A DNA stretch of 64,000 nt from assembly GCF_023238625.1 (NCBI RefSeq), contig NZ_CP096670.1, positions 1,353,501-1,417,500 of the forward strand, in the 5' to 3' direction. The notes beneath the pieces were generated by a model that was given only the letters and a program-made list of their open reading frames with translations, did no database searches and was not told the DNA's origin. This DNA comes from Agarivorans sp. TSD2052. GTDB taxonomy: Bacteria; Pseudomonadota; Gammaproteobacteria; Enterobacterales; Celerinatantimonadaceae. How positions within the stretch are numbered: position 1 is the first letter of the stretch; each line of letters starts with the position of its first letter. A program made the translations under genes and the position numbers. Below, piece after piece: positions 37,188-47,333 of the stretch.

Positions 37188-37312
37188 GCTACACTTAAAT
37201 TGTAAGCTGATTTATATGAAACCGTTCGCGCAGTAATAATACCTGAAAGGTTTTTCCAATCATATATGTCATACTAATAACTAGCTATAAATGTAAAAAA
37301 ATTACTAGTTTA

Positions 37313-37326
37313 TTGGTTTAAGTCAA
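37313..37326. promoter_or_regulatory. Weak second FNR-like site upstream of yfbV/ackA
   Basis: TTGGT-TTAA-GTCAA, two mismatches from the FNR consensus, 20 bases before the yfbV start. Weaker than the site at 37174. Confidence 0.3.
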
Positions 37327-37346
37327 TTTTTGTACACGAGGTGCCC

Positions 37347-37808
37347 ATGGGCAAATTCTCTGAAATGTTAAATGATGGTCGAAGCTATATGAAACGCTGG
37401 CCGAACCAACGAATTCTGTCTCCTTTGTTTCCTGAGAATCGCGTTATTTTTGCTACTTCATTGGCTATGAAAACCATGCCAGCTATCGCAGTGGTCACCG
37501 TAATGATGCCATATATGGCTAATTTGACTGAAATATTACCACAATCACTGATGATGGCTTTGGTGATTTTTCTGTTACCAATGCATGGGCTATATTGGCT
37601 GGGCTGCCGAGCTAATCAACTATTGCCTCCCGCATTAGCGACTTGGTATCGTGATCTTCATCACAAACTTGAAGAGGCGGGAGAGAGTATTACACCTGCA
37701 GCAACCCGGCCTCGTTACGCTGAATTAGCGGAGTTACTAAGAAAAGCCTTTAAGCGTTTTGATAAAAGTTTTGTGTTAGCCGATGATTTCAACGATCAAT
37801 TACGCTGA
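37347..37808 (+). CDS. yfbV: YfbV (UPF0208/DUF412) inner-membrane protein
   Basis: 153 residues. Two helices (~33-55 and 65-85) with the conserved blocks YMKRWPNQRILSPLFPENRVI before and RANQLLPPALATWYRDLHHKL after; this pattern matches YfbV, next to ackA-pta in many gammaproteobacteria. YfbV is linked to chromosome structure near the terminus in E. coli. ATG 37347 is preferred over GTG 37341 for its spacing from GAGG. Its end overlaps the convergent rlmA gene by 13 bases. Confidence 0.9.
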   Translation: MGKFSEMLNDGRSYMKRWPNQRILSPLFPENRVIFATSLAMKTMPAIAVVTVMMPYMANLTEILPQSLMMALVIFLLPMHGLYWLGCRANQLLPPALATWYRDLHHKLEEAGESITPAATRPRYAELAELLRKAFKRFDKSFVLADDFNDQLR

Positions 37809-38593
37809 TACAATTGTAATACAAATTCAAAGTCCATCTCGAACTGTTGCTGCGTAGACAAGTGCTCTGCTAATTGTTGGTTTTTTTTCCATGCAAATGG
37901 CGTCATCATGCACAGAGCATTCATATCTTGCTGATTTAACACACTTAGTTGATTAATCTTTTGTTGCTCGACTAATTGCCAGCCTTCCATCTCTTCGGCG
38001 TCTTCGCGGTGTGATTGCACCTCTTTATAGAGTAGCTTGCGCAAATGAGATAGGTGATTAGCGCCTGGTACTACTTTCAGTAGATAGGCGTTGGCTTGGC
38101 TAACGCGAAGCAATTCTTGATTATTGCTGGGGGCAAATACTCTAACGATCCAATCAACGCTGGCATCAGCAATCGGCAGTCGATGGTTACTGGCCACAAA
38201 AAATTGCGCTTGTTTGCAGCGTTTAGCTGCCATTCTCACGCCATCTTTAGCAATATCAATTCCTATCACTGATTCTGCTTGAACCTGATGGTGTTGAATT
38301 GATTCGGTGTAGTAACCTTCGCCGCAGCCAATATCAAGTATCTTGCTCGCTTGGTAGCGATTAAGGGTTTGGTTGATTGCCGAAGCCAAAAAAGCAAAGT
38401 GACCTTGATTCAAGAACTGTTGGCGAGCTTGTAGCATCGCTTTACTGTCGCCAGGTTGCTTTGAATGCTTATGTTGCACCGCCAGTAGATTGGTATAGCC
38501 TTCTTTGGCTTGGTCAAAACAATGGCCGTTGTCACAAAACCATTGTTTATTTTGCTTGCTCAAGCTAGCTTGGCAAATTGGGCAAATAATCAT
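37796..38593 (-). CDS. rlmA: 23S rRNA (guanine745-N1)-methyltransferase RlmA
   Basis: 265 residues. An N-terminal zinc finger (CPICQASL...CDNGHCFDQAKEGY, residues ~4-32) precedes a SAM-binding domain (ILDIGCGEGYYTESI near 85, GIDIAKDGVRMAAKR), the architecture of RlmA. It methylates G745 of 23S rRNA. Convergent with yfbV, 3' overlap of 13 bases; 29 bases upstream of it on the same strand is pflA, so it may be cotranscribed with pflA. Confidence 0.92.
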   Translation of the reverse strand: MIICPICQASLSKQNKQWFCDNGHCFDQAKEGYTNLLAVQHKHSKQPGDSKAMLQARQQFLNQGHFAFLASAINQTLNRYQASKILDIGCGEGYYTESIQHHQVQAESVIGIDIAKDGVRMAAKRCKQAQFFVASNHRLPIADASVDWIVRVFAPSNNQELLRVSQANAYLLKVVPGANHLSHLRKLLYKEVQSHREDAEEMEGWQLVEQQKINQLSVLNQQDMNALCMMTPFAWKKNQQLAEHLSTQQQFEMDFEFVLQLYQRN

Positions 38594-38622
38594 TTACGCA
38601 GTAACCTTTTAACGTAGTAGTG

Positions 38623-39363
38623 CTAGTAAATTACTTTTGAGTGGTACTGCTGCAATATGTTCTTGATGGTTTCCATGGTGTCTTTACTAGGCGGGCTCAC
38701 ACCAGCTAATGGGTAGTTTTCACCCATGGCGGTCCATTTATGTTTGCCTAGCTCGTGATAGGGCAGCAACTCGATTTTTTCAACGTTATCAAATGGCGCT
38801 AGAAATTCGCCTAAATCATGAGCCGATTGTTCATCATCGGTAAAGCCTGGCACCACAACATAACGGATCCAGGTTGTTTGACCGACTTTGTTTAAGTAAC
38901 GGGCAAAATCTAAGGTTCGTTTATTACTTACGCCCACTAAGTCCTGGTGAACATCATCATGCATTTGCTTAATGTCTAACATCACCAAGTCCGAGACGTC
39001 TAATAGTTCATCGATAACATCGGTATGTTTACGGACATAGCCGTTAGTATCTAAACAAGTATGAATACCTTGCTCTTGGCAGGCGCGGAATAAATCCCGA
39101 ACAAATTCGGCTTGCAGAATGGCTTCGCCACCGCTAGCGGTTACACCACCGCCACTGGCATTCATAAAACGGCGATACGGGGTAAGGTCATTCATTAGCT
39201 CACTAACGGTGACTTCTTTACCGCCATGTAAGTCCCAAGTGTCACGGTTATGGCAGTATTGACAGCGCATTAAGCAGCCTTGCATAAAGGCAATAAACCG
39301 GATCCCCGGGCCATCTACAGTTCCGCAAGACTCAGTAGAATGAATTCGACCAATTTTTGACAT
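38623..39363 (-). CDS. pflA: Pyruvate formate-lyase activating enzyme
   Basis: 246 residues from the ATG at 39363 (GGAG seven bases before), the same length as E. coli PflA. Radical-SAM cysteines CxxxCxxC in [16 protein letters not shown] (~29-40). It abstracts a hydrogen from the glycine of PflB to start catalysis. It lies after pflB but a strong terminator hairpin separates them, with the U-run running into its ribosome binding site. Confidence 0.96.
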   Translation of the reverse strand: MSKIGRIHSTESCGTVDGPGIRFIAFMQGCLMRCQYCHNRDTWDLHGGKEVTVSELMNDLTPYRRFMNASGGGVTASGGEAILQAEFVRDLFRACQEQGIHTCLDTNGYVRKHTDVIDELLDVSDLVMLDIKQMHDDVHQDLVGVSNKRTLDFARYLNKVGQTTWIRYVVVPGFTDDEQSAHDLGEFLAPFDNVEKIELLPYHELGKHKWTAMGENYPLAGVSPPSKDTMETIKNILQQYHSKVIY

Positions 39364-39377
39364 CTGTTTCTCCAAAA

Positions 39378-39408
39378 AAAAACCTTGTCCAATAGTTTGG
39401 ACAAGGTC
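39378..39408 (-). terminator. Strong terminator between pflB and pflA
   Basis: Minus strand: CCTTGTCCAA-ACTA-TTGGACAAGG followed by a run of nine T directly abutting the pflA Shine-Dalgarno. Ten-pair perfect stem. pflA mRNA must come from read-through or its own promoter. Confidence 0.92.
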
Positions 39409-39420
39409 AATTATAACCGT

Positions 39421-39441
39421 AGTTTCTGCTTAGCAGAAACT
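39421..39441 (-). other. Second hairpin after pflB
   Basis: AGTTTCTGCT-T-AGCAGAAACT, perfect inverted repeat just beyond the pflB stop, upstream of the terminator in the transcript; may protect the pflB 3' end. Confidence 0.7.
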
Positions 39442-39454
39442 ACTAAACCTTAGT

Positions 39455-41737
39455 TTAGATACTTTGTGTGAAAGTACGGGTAATAACGTCTTGCTGTTGC
39501 TCTGGGGTCAGTGAGTTAAAACGCACTGCGTAACCAGATACACGAATGGTAAGCTGAGGGTATTTCTCAGGATTTTCCATTGCGTCAACTAACATTTCAC
39601 GGTTCATAACATTAACGTTTAAGTGTTGACCACCTTCAACATCAGCGTTGTGATAGAAGTAACCATCCATCAAACCGGCTAAGTTAGCTTTTTGCGTATC
39701 GTCATCTTTACCTAGTGCGTTTGGCACGATAGAGAAGGTGTATGAGATACCGTCTTGAGCGTTAGCAAAAGGTAGTTTAGCAACCGAGGTTAATGAAGCT
39801 ACTGCGCCTTTTTCGTCACGACCGTGCATTGGGTTAGCACCAGGAGCAAAAGGAGCACCGGCTTTACGGCCATCTGGAGTAGTACCCGTTTTCTTACCGT
39901 ATACAACGTTAGATGTAATCGTTAGAACCGATTGAGTTGGAATCGCATCACGGTAAGTTTTTAGCTTACGGATCTTGTTCATGAAGCGCTCAACCAAGTC
40001 AACAGCAATAGTATCTACACGATCATCGTTGTTACCAAATTTAGGGTAGTCACCGTTGATTTCGAAATCGACAGCAATACCGTCTTCGTCACGTACTGGT
40101 TTCACTTCAGCAAATTTGATTGCAGCTAAAGAGTCAGCAGCAACAGATAAGCCAGCAATACCACAAGCCATTGTGCGGCGTACATCACGGTCGTGAAGTG
40201 CCATCAATGACGCTTCGTAGCTGTATTTATCGTGCATGAAGTGAATACAGTTCAAGGCGGTCACGTATTGCTCTGCTAACCAATCCATTAATACGTCTAA
40301 GCGACCCATTACGTCTTCGTAGTTTAATACTGAATCAGTAATTTTATCGGTAACTGGAGCAATTTGGATTTTCAGCTTTTCGTCAACACCACCGTTTATT
40401 GCGTACAGCAATGTTTTAGCTAAGTTGGCACGAGCACCAAAGAATTGCATGTGTTTACCAACAACCATTGGTGATACACAACAAGCAATGGCGTAATCAT
40501 CGTTGTCGAAGTCATTGCGCATTAAGTCATCATTTTCATATTGAATTGATGAGGTATCGATAGATACTTTTGCACAGTATTTCTTGAAGTTAAGAGGTAA
40601 TTGCTCAGACCAAAGAACAGTGATGTTTGGCTCTGGAGAAGGACCCATAGTGTAAAGGGTATTCAAGAAACGGAATGCAGTACGACTTACTAGAGTACGA
40701 CCATCAACACCCATACCACCAATTGACTCTGTCGCCCAAATGGGGTCACCAGAGAACAAATCATCGTATTCAGGAGTACGTAGGAAACGTACCATACGCA
40801 ACTTCATCACTAGGTGGTCGACTAATTCTTGCGCTTCGCTTTCGGTAAGGGTACCGGCAGCCATATCACGCTCAATGTATACGTCTAAGAAAGTCGTTGT
40901 ACGGCCAAACGACATAGCGGCGCCGTTCTGCGATTTAACTGCAGCTAGGTAGCCGAAGTAAGTCCACTGCACTGCTTCTTTAGCTGTTTCTGCTGGGCGA
41001 GAAATGTCACAACCGTATTTAGCGGCCATTTCTTTTATTTGAGCTAGTGCACGATGTTGCTCACTAATCTCTTCACGAAGCTGAATTGTCGCTTGTAAGT
41101 CTGAGCCATTGACCATGTCTTTTTCTAAAGAACGGTGTTGCTTAACTTTGTCCGCCATTAAGAAGTCGATACCGTATAGCGCTACGCGGCGGTAATCACC
41201 AATGATACGGCCACGGCCGTAAGCATCAGGTAAACCTGTTAGCACGCCAGACTTACGACACTTCATAATCGCGCCAGTGTATACGTCAAATACACCTTGG
41301 TTATGGGTTTTACGGTAGTCTGTGTAAATTTTGCTTACTGCTGGATCTAATTCACGGTCATAAGCTTTACAAGAACCTTCAATCATACGAATACCGCCGT
41401 TCGGGATAATCGCACGTTTAAGTGGAGCTTCAGTTTGTAAACCAACAACAGTTTCTAAGTCTTTGTTGATGTAACCAGCATCGTGAGAGGTGATGGTTGA
41501 GATTACTGAAGTATCGAAGTCAACCGGTGAGTGAGTGCGGTTCTCTTCTTTAATGCCTTCCATAACTTTGTCCCAAAGCTGATCCGTCGCTTCGGTTGCG
41601 CCAGTTAGAAAGCTCTCATCGCCTTCATATGGAGTGTAGTTAGTTTGTATAAAGTCACGAACATTAACTTCATTTTGCCATTCGCCGGCTGCAAAGCCTG
41701 CCCAAGCACTAGCAAATACATCGTTCTTCTCTGCCAT
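39455..41737 (-). CDS. pflB: Formate acetyltransferase (pyruvate formate-lyase)
   Basis: 760 residues, the same as E. coli PflB. Cleaves pyruvate with CoA to acetyl-CoA and formate by a glycyl radical mechanism. The adjacent active-site cysteines are in [13 protein letters not shown] (~419-420) and the glycyl radical in [14 protein letters not shown] (~735). Oxygen-sensitive; active only anaerobically after PflA activation. Start at MAEKND (41737) fits the homologue length. A multi-pass transporter gene lies 126 bases upstream on the same strand, with an FNR site further up. Confidence 0.98.
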   Translation of the reverse strand: MAEKNDVFASAWAGFAAGEWQNEVNVRDFIQTNYTPYEGDESFLTGATEATDQLWDKVMEGIKEENRTHSPVDFDTSVISTITSHDAGYINKDLETVVGLQTEAPLKRAIIPNGGIRMIEGSCKAYDRELDPAVSKIYTDYRKTHNQGVFDVYTGAIMKCRKSGVLTGLPDAYGRGRIIGDYRRVALYGIDFLMADKVKQHRSLEKDMVNGSDLQATIQLREEISEQHRALAQIKEMAAKYGCDISRPAETAKEAVQWTYFGYLAAVKSQNGAAMSFGRTTTFLDVYIERDMAAGTLTESEAQELVDHLVMKLRMVRFLRTPEYDDLFSGDPIWATESIGGMGVDGRTLVSRTAFRFLNTLYTMGPSPEPNITVLWSEQLPLNFKKYCAKVSIDTSSIQYENDDLMRNDFDNDDYAIACCVSPMVVGKHMQFFGARANLAKTLLYAINGGVDEKLKIQIAPVTDKITDSVLNYEDVMGRLDVLMDWLAEQYVTALNCIHFMHDKYSYEASLMALHDRDVRRTMACGIAGLSVAADSLAAIKFAEVKPVRDEDGIAVDFEINGDYPKFGNNDDRVDTIAVDLVERFMNKIRKLKTYRDAIPTQSVLTITSNVVYGKKTGTTPDGRKAGAPFAPGANPMHGRDEKGAVASLTSVAKLPFANAQDGISYTFSIVPNALGKDDDTQKANLAGLMDGYFYHNADVEGGQHLNVNVMNREMLVDAMENPEKYPQLTIRVSGYAVRFNSLTPEQQQDVITRTFTQSI

Positions 41738-41817
41738 TTTTTGTCCCACCTATAAGTTGGTATACAAATGAATATTCTATGGTTTAGATGTCGGTACCAA
41801 AGGCACCGGAATCAAGC

Positions 41818-41846
41818 CTTGGAACAAGTATAGCGCTTGTTCCAAG
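41818..41846 (-). other. Hairpin between the transporter and pflB
   Basis: CTTGGAACAAG / CTTGTTCCAAG, an eleven-pair perfect stem with a seven-base loop and no T-run. It may set the relative levels of the transporter and pflB mRNAs by RNA processing. Confidence 0.65.
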
Positions 41847-41863
41847 AGGTAAAGTTTTTAAAA

Positions 41864-43405
41864 CTACAATAGTGCTGGAATGCCGTATTTACCTTCCAAC
41901 ATGCCGACTGCCAGCATCGCTACGAAACAGATTAGCAATACGGTGCCAGGAATCACTATACGGTCAATCATGGATAAGGTTTTAGGGCGTTCTTTATTAC
42001 CGATAAGACCATTGTTATCTAATAACATGGTTAAGGCCCATGCCAATACTGGATTGGTTACCGCGGCTGCAAAAATACAAATACCAGCAGATTGAGAATC
42101 TTTAGTATCTTTAATCATTTGCATGCCAGCTTCTAGTAGTGGTAAGAATACACCGACTAGTAAAGCAATCTTCATTACTGGTGGCCAAACGGCGACGTCC
42201 ATTGGGAACCCTAGAATGGCAATCACAATACATAGTGAGCCCAGTAAGATTGCACCACCTGGAATTGGGCGCTTAGCAATAGCTGCTGGGATCATGTATG
42301 TCCCCCAACTTGAAGTGATGTTACCACCACCTACTGCTGTACCAACAATCTGACGAATTGAACAGGTGGTCATGGTGTCATCAACATCCATGAGTACTTT
42401 GTCTGTACCACGCGGGTAGTTTAGCTCTTGGAAGATACGGTGCCCTAAGAAGTCAGGTGACCACATTGCAACCGCTAAAATGGCGAATGGTAAAGAAGCA
42501 ATAAAGTGCTCAAGGTTAGGTAAACCTAACTGCCAACCTTGCTCGGTAGAGCCCCACCAGTATACAGGGTTTAGGTTAGGTAAGCCCATTTCTGTTTTAA
42601 AGGTAAGGTCGAAGCCTGCACCAAATGCAAGAGCAATGGCTAGTCCCATTACTGCACAAGCAGGAATCGCCAGCCAGCGTTTGTTGATTTTAGCTAAAAA
42701 GGCGTAGAGGATAACGGTAGCAGCTAATACCACTAAGCCTACATACCCCATTTCACCGGCGGCAACGCCAGCATCGATAGACTCTAGCCCTTTTGCCCAA
42801 GATTGGATATCGCCAATCATTGACATGGTTCCGCCAAAACCAAGGAATACTAATAAGCCCCCTGCAACACCTTCACTAGTAAGGTTAACTAGTTTTGAGC
42901 CGCCCTTGAAGAAACTTAATAAAAGACCGAATACACCCAATAGAATAGCCAGTGCTAATGGGTGTGCACCTGCTAAAGCAATTGCGCCAATTAATGGGAT
43001 CATTGGTCCATGGTTACCCGCTAGGTTAGCGCGCGGGTTAAATATCCCTGAAGCAAGAACACAGAATAGTAGTGCCGGAATAAGCATTTCTACACGGGCT
43101 ACTTCAATGGCAAATTCAGTACCTAGGTTTATGTGGTCCCAGCGCTCGGTAAGGCCGTCTGCCCATGCCATCATTACCGCAGAATACATCGCGATGATTC
43201 CGATGGTACCGGCGATAGCTGGAACCAAATCTTCCCACTCAAAACGGAAATCACGTCCGGGCAAGTTTATTCCCCAACGACGAGGCTTCATGATTTGCAA
43301 TTCGTGATCTAAGTAATCTGAACGCGAATCAAACTCTGAAGCCGGTCGGTGGGCATCCTTATAACTCAACTCTTCGTCTTGAGTTTGGTTGGTATTGCTA
43401 GACAT
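41864..43405 (-). CDS. Multi-pass membrane transporter (DUF3360 / NCS2–SulP-like)
   Basis: 513 residues from the ATG at 43405 (GAGGA upstream). About twelve hydrophobic helices after a ~50-residue soluble N-terminus. The signatures GIFNPRANLAGNHGPMIPLIGAI and VGTAVGGGNITSSWGTYMIPAAIAKRPIPGG suggest the UraA/SulP-like fold; I associate this form with the DUF3360 family, but not with certainty. It occupies the place of focA upstream of pflB, so a link to an anaerobic metabolite (organic acid) is plausible but unproven. A perfect FNR box lies upstream. Confidence 0.78.
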   Translation of the reverse strand: MSSNTNQTQDEELSYKDAHRPASEFDSRSDYLDHELQIMKPRRWGINLPGRDFRFEWEDLVPAIAGTIGIIAMYSAVMMAWADGLTERWDHINLGTEFAIEVARVEMLIPALLFCVLASGIFNPRANLAGNHGPMIPLIGAIALAGAHPLALAILLGVFGLLLSFFKGGSKLVNLTSEGVAGGLLVFLGFGGTMSMIGDIQSWAKGLESIDAGVAAGEMGYVGLVVLAATVILYAFLAKINKRWLAIPACAVMGLAIALAFGAGFDLTFKTEMGLPNLNPVYWWGSTEQGWQLGLPNLEHFIASLPFAILAVAMWSPDFLGHRIFQELNYPRGTDKVLMDVDDTMTTCSIRQIVGTAVGGGNITSSWGTYMIPAAIAKRPIPGGAILLGSLCIVIAILGFPMDVAVWPPVMKIALLVGVFLPLLEAGMQMIKDTKDSQSAGICIFAAAVTNPVLAWALTMLLDNNGLIGNKERPKTLSMIDRIVIPGTVLLICFVAMLAVGMLEGKYGIPALL

Positions 43406-43626
43406 AATTTCCTCAAATAACAATTTAAAATTTGGTTAATCGCTAGCGCTTACGCGCCGTTTAGCTTGAGATCCTTCTCACTTGCGATAATCGCCTCATT
43501 ATGACGAACAGCATATAAGGATAGTGAGTATATACACATGGATAACAGCATGCGGTTTCGCTGTAGAAGTTTAGACGGTAACGTCAGAAGTTGGTGACGC
43601 CATACTAACAAAATAAAGGTGATATT

Positions 43627-43642
43627 TGACAAAAATTTGTCA
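43627..43642. promoter_or_regulatory. Perfect palindrome upstream of the transporter–pflB genes
   Basis: TGACAAA-AA-TTTGTCA, seven-base arms. Lies between the FNR box and the transporter start; candidate operator of an unidentified regulator. Confidence 0.5.
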
Positions 43643-43735
43643 TTAACAAAACCCGCTGCTTTGTTGTTAGTAATCACAACATCTACCTAATAATTTAGTT
43701 GGCAAAATTGTAGCAAAGTAAGTAAGAAATGGAAT

Positions 43736-43749
43736 TTGATCTAAATCAA
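43736..43749. promoter_or_regulatory. Perfect FNR box
   Basis: TTGAT-CTAA-ATCAA, exact consensus, about 330 bases before the transporter start at 43405. It lies inside a short ORF (43729-43917) that is not a real gene. Expected to activate transcription when oxygen is absent. Confidence 0.85.
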
Positions 43750-44248
43750 GAAAGCCCTGATTCGTGTAATTTTATTACTTTTTTTCTAGGTATAAAGCCG
43801 GAGATAGTCCGTGATAGAGCTAATTGTGTAATTTACTTACTAAAAGAAGGGTTTAAAGATTGGGAGCTAAATCACCAAATTGGGGCGAATTTATTGATTG
43901 TTTTTACAATAGATTAACAAGAGGTGCGTTTTCAGTTAGCCCGATGTGTGGGGTGTTTGGACACACTTTAAATTAATGTGGGTTTGAGAAAACTGAAATT
44001 AAATGCGTCTGGTTGACGGTTATCGGCTTAACTATGCACTCATCGTGAATATAAAGATGCTGGTAAAATGGCTGTTCAGGGTGTTTTGTAATCGTTGTTG
44101 TGCTAAATGCCCCATAATATGTTGAGTTTTGTCTTTTCGAATGATACTTTTTGTGGGGTTGAACGTGTAACAAAATATTTAACAATAAAAACGCGCCTCG
44201 GGAAATAAGGCTTAGTTACTCAACGTAGCTATTAACAAGGTAAAAAGT
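43750..44248. other. Intergenic stretch upstream of the amino-acid ABC operon
   Basis: About 500 bases, low-complexity and A/T-rich in parts. No RNA gene, strong hairpin or convincing ORF; it must carry the promoter for the ABC transporter genes. Confidence 0.45.
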
Positions 44249-45019
44249 ATGCAAGATGCTGCGGCACTAGAAGTATCGAATATCCATAAGGTATTTGGCG
44301 ATAATGAAGTACTGAAGGGGATCGATTTAACTGCTAGAAAAGGCGACGTGATTTCGATTATCGGCTCTTCAGGGTCGGGAAAAAGCACCTTTCTTCGATG
44401 TATGAATTTACTTGAGGTCCCCACTCAAGGTGAAATTTTACTCCACGGTGAACAAATAGCATTTAAGCACGCTCGTAATGGTGAACGCCTTCCCGCCGAC
44501 AATAAACAAGTAGAACGTATTCGTTCCCGCCTATCTATGGTGTTTCAAGGGTTCAACCTTTGGTCGCACATGACGGTATTAGAAAACATCATTGAAGCAC
44601 CGGTACATGTTCTCGGACTACCTAAGAAAGAGGCGATTGAACAAGCCGAAGCTTTTTTAGAAAGAGTGGGCTTACACGATCGCAAAGATTACTACCCTGC
44701 ACATATGTCTGGTGGGCAGCAACAGCGCGCAGCAATAGCTAGAGCATTAGCAATGAATCCCGAAGTGATGTTGTTTGACGAGCCCACCTCGGCTTTAGAC
44801 CCGGAATTAGTGGGCGAAGTATTAAAGGTGATGCGTAGTTTGGCAGAAGAAGGGCGCACCATGCTGGTTGTGACTCATGAGATGGCTTTTGCTCGAGATG
44901 TATCTAATCAGGTGCTGTTTTTACATCAAGGCGTTGTTGAAGAAAAAGGCAGCCCTTCAAAAGTATTTGGAAATCCAGATTCCGAGCGTATGAAACAATT
45001 TCTTGCGCCGAAATATTAA
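44249..45019 (+). CDS. Basic amino acid ABC transporter ATP-binding protein (HisP-like)
   Basis: 256 residues. Walker [10 protein letters not shown] (~38), signature [15 protein letters not shown], Walker [15 protein letters not shown]-loop VVTHEMAFA. The insertion [29 protein letters not shown] after the first strand is typical of HisP/ArtP-type ATPases. First gene of an operon with its binding protein and two permeases, all plus strand. Substrate likely a basic amino acid (inferred from the family). Confidence 0.94.
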   Translation: MQDAAALEVSNIHKVFGDNEVLKGIDLTARKGDVISIIGSSGSGKSTFLRCMNLLEVPTQGEILLHGEQIAFKHARNGERLPADNKQVERIRSRLSMVFQGFNLWSHMTVLENIIEAPVHVLGLPKKEAIEQAEAFLERVGLHDRKDYYPAHMSGGQQQRAAIARALAMNPEVMLFDEPTSALDPELVGEVLKVMRSLAEEGRTMLVVTHEMAFARDVSNQVLFLHQGVVEEKGSPSKVFGNPDSERMKQFLAPKY

Positions 45020-45074
45020 AACTATGGAAGAAGGCGCTATAGCGCTCTAAATATAAATAAAATGGAGAAATGAA

Positions 45075-45839
45075 ATGAAAAAAACACTAGTCGCGATGAT
45101 GAGTGCTTTAGCACTAACCACTACTGTTGTTGAAGCAAAAGATTGGGAAGTCGTTCGCCTTGCGGTAGACGTGCCTTACGAACCATTTGAATATAAAGCG
45201 CCTGATGGCTCATTAACTGGTTTCGAAATCGATTTAGGTAACGCGGTTTGTGAAGAAATGAAAGTTAAGTGTGAGTGGGTTATTCAAGCATGGGATGGAA
45301 TTATCCCTGGTCTGTTGGCTCGTAAATATGACGCTATCTTCTCTTCAATGTCTATCAATGAAGATCGTGCTAAGAAAGTGTTGTTCTCAGAACCATACTA
45401 CAACACTCCAACCGGCTTCTTCGGCCCTAGTGCTAGCATGGTTGATCCGGCTAAGCCAGAAACCTTGAAAGGACTTCGTGTTGGCGTACAACGTGGCACT
45501 ATTCAAGATACCTACGCGACAGAAAACTATTCAAAAGTAGCCGATATCAAGCGTTACACTACCGGTGATGATTTGGTTGTTGACCTTCAAGGTGGCCGTT
45601 TAGATGTAGTAGTTATTGATTTCCCGGTTGGTGTTAGCACTATCTTAGAAGTGGAAAAAGGTGCAGAGTTTAAAGCGCTAGGTGAAAACGTTCAGTTAGG
45701 TGAGGGGGTTGGTGTTGCTGCTCGTAAGCGTGATGGTGATTTGATTGAGATGTTCAACAAAGCGCTAGCTACTGTTAAAACTAACGGTACTTACGACAAA
45801 ATTAACGACAAATACTTCGAATACAGCATCAAAAAGTAA
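45075..45839 (+). CDS. Basic amino acid ABC transporter periplasmic binding protein (HisJ/ArgT-like)
   Basis: 254 residues with a signal peptide (MKKTLVAMMSALALTTTVVEA). VPYEPFEYKAPDGSLTGFEIDLGNAVCEEMKVKCEWVIQAWDGIIPGL and the two cysteines near residues 58 and 65 match the LAO/HisJ group, where they form a disulfide. It feeds the two permeases downstream. A hairpin follows the gene. Confidence 0.94.
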   Translation: MKKTLVAMMSALALTTTVVEAKDWEVVRLAVDVPYEPFEYKAPDGSLTGFEIDLGNAVCEEMKVKCEWVIQAWDGIIPGLLARKYDAIFSSMSINEDRAKKVLFSEPYYNTPTGFFGPSASMVDPAKPETLKGLRVGVQRGTIQDTYATENYSKVADIKRYTTGDDLVVDLQGGRLDVVVIDFPVGVSTILEVEKGAEFKALGENVQLGEGVGVAARKRDGDLIEMFNKALATVKTNGTYDKINDKYFEYSIKK

Positions 45840-45854
45840 ACCCTTGCACTACCA

Positions 45855-45879
45855 TTAACCCGAGCCTTGCTCGGGTTAA
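45855..45879 (+). other. Intercistronic hairpin after the binding-protein gene
   Basis: TTAACCCGAGC-CTT-GCTCGGGTTAA, eleven-pair stem with a short loop followed by CTTTC. Likely stabilises the binding-protein mRNA and lowers permease expression. Confidence 0.75.
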
Positions 45880-45897
45880 CTTTCTAAGAGATTCATT

Positions 45898-46596
45898 ATG
45901 CTAGATCTTCATGGTTACGGCCCTTCTATATTTATGGGGGCGATTGTTACAATTGAAGTCGCTTTTTTATCATTAGCAGTGGCATTAGCGCTTGGCATGC
46001 TGGCTGCTGTCGCTCGGCTGTCTAAAAATCGCATCGCTAATGGGGTCGCTGTTGCCTATACCACCGTGATTCGCGGGGTCCCCGATTTAGTATTGATGTT
46101 ATTGATATTCTTTGGCGCCCAAATCATGGTTAATGCAGTGTCTGATTGGGTGTACGATAGTTTTGATATTGAATTTTATATCAATATTAATGAATTTGTT
46201 GCCGGTGTCACCACCATTGGGTTTATTTTTGGCGCCTACATGGCTGAGACTTTCCGTGGCGCATTTTTGGCGGTAGATAACGGCCAAATTGAAGCGGGTA
46301 AAGCTTATGGCATGAGTGCGATGCAGGTGTTTCGCAGAATAACAGTGCCACAAATGATGCGTCATGCGATCCCCGGTATTGGTAATAATTGGTTGGTATT
46401 AGTTAAGACAACCGCTTTAGTATCAGTGATTGGCTTGGCTGATATGGTGCGTTTAGCAAAAGAAGCCGCTGGCGCTGTGCATGAACCTTTTTTGTTTTTC
46501 ATTCCGGTTGCATTCGTTTATTTAGCGCTAACCAGCGTGTCAGAAATTTTTCTTAAGCGGCTAGAAATTCGTTTCAGTGCTGGTACTGAAAGGTAG
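45898..46596 (+). CDS. Basic amino acid ABC transporter permease 1 (HisQ-like)
   Basis: 232 residues, about five helices; EAA loop EAGKAYGMSAMQVFRRITVPQMMRHA. Forms the heterodimeric channel with the next gene's product, energised by the ATPase at 44249. Confidence 0.93.
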   Translation: MLDLHGYGPSIFMGAIVTIEVAFLSLAVALALGMLAAVARLSKNRIANGVAVAYTTVIRGVPDLVLMLLIFFGAQIMVNAVSDWVYDSFDIEFYININEFVAGVTTIGFIFGAYMAETFRGAFLAVDNGQIEAGKAYGMSAMQVFRRITVPQMMRHAIPGIGNNWLVLVKTTALVSVIGLADMVRLAKEAAGAVHEPFLFFIPVAFVYLALTSVSEIFLKRLEIRFSAGTER

Positions 46597-46606
46597 GGAT
46601 TAAGTT

Positions 46607-47326
46607 ATGTATGAAACTATCGAAAACTTGCTCGCCAGCAATGACATTTTTAACTTAGCCACAGTACTTACCTACTGGGACGGATTGGTAATGACTGTCC
46701 AGTTGGTATTCTTGTCGCTTATATTGGGTTTAATTATCGCTATACCTTTAGCGGTGATGAGAGCATCAGATAATTTTTTCATTAGCCGTAGCGTGTGGTT
46801 GTTTACTTATGTATTTCGTGGCACGCCATTGTTAATTCAGTTATACATTATTTATTACGGCGTAACGTATATCGAGGGCATCCAAGAATCGATGTTTTGG
46901 CCAATTGTTCGTGAAGCGTTCTATCCATGTTTGCTCGCTTTCGTACTTAATACGGCAGCTTATACGACCGAAATTTTCCGTGGTGCTATCGTAGCCACCC
47001 CCCGTGGAGAAATTGAGGCGGCTAAAGCCTATGGAATGTCCAATGCTAAAGCTATGCGAAGAATTATCTTACCCAGTGCTTTACGCAGAGCTCTACCAGC
47101 TTACAGTAATGAAGTGATCTTTATGTTACATGCCAGCTCAATTGCGAGTGTGGTGACAATTATTGATTTAACTGGCGCAGCTAGAGATGTGTATGCTAAA
47201 TACTATGCACCTTTTGAAGCGTTCACCTTCGCTGCGTTAATTTATTTGTGTGTTACTTTCATGTTGGTGTTTGGTTTTAAACATTGGGAAAAACACTGGC
47301 ATCGCCATTTGAGGCCACTCAGTTAA
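46607..47326 (+). CDS. Basic amino acid ABC transporter permease 2 (HisM-like)
   Basis: 239 residues with an EAA loop EAAKAYGMSNAKAMRRIILPSALRRA and about five helices. Eleven bases after the first permease gene. A terminator follows at 47334, though the next genes are in the same direction and may be linked by read-through. Confidence 0.93.
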   Translation: MYETIENLLASNDIFNLATVLTYWDGLVMTVQLVFLSLILGLIIAIPLAVMRASDNFFISRSVWLFTYVFRGTPLLIQLYIIYYGVTYIEGIQESMFWPIVREAFYPCLLAFVLNTAAYTTEIFRGAIVATPRGEIEAAKAYGMSNAKAMRRIILPSALRRALPAYSNEVIFMLHASSIASVVTIIDLTGAARDVYAKYYAPFEAFTFAALIYLCVTFMLVFGFKHWEKHWHRHLRPLS

Positions 47327-47333
47327 ATACATA

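Noticed and set aside
42825-43307. 160-codon plus-strand ORF opposite the transporter gene
   Set aside because: Proline/serine-rich low-complexity shadow of the transporter on the other strand.
43729-43917. 62-codon plus-strand ORF over the FNR box
   Set aside because: The FNR site lies within its first codons and no ribosome binding site is present; chance ORF.
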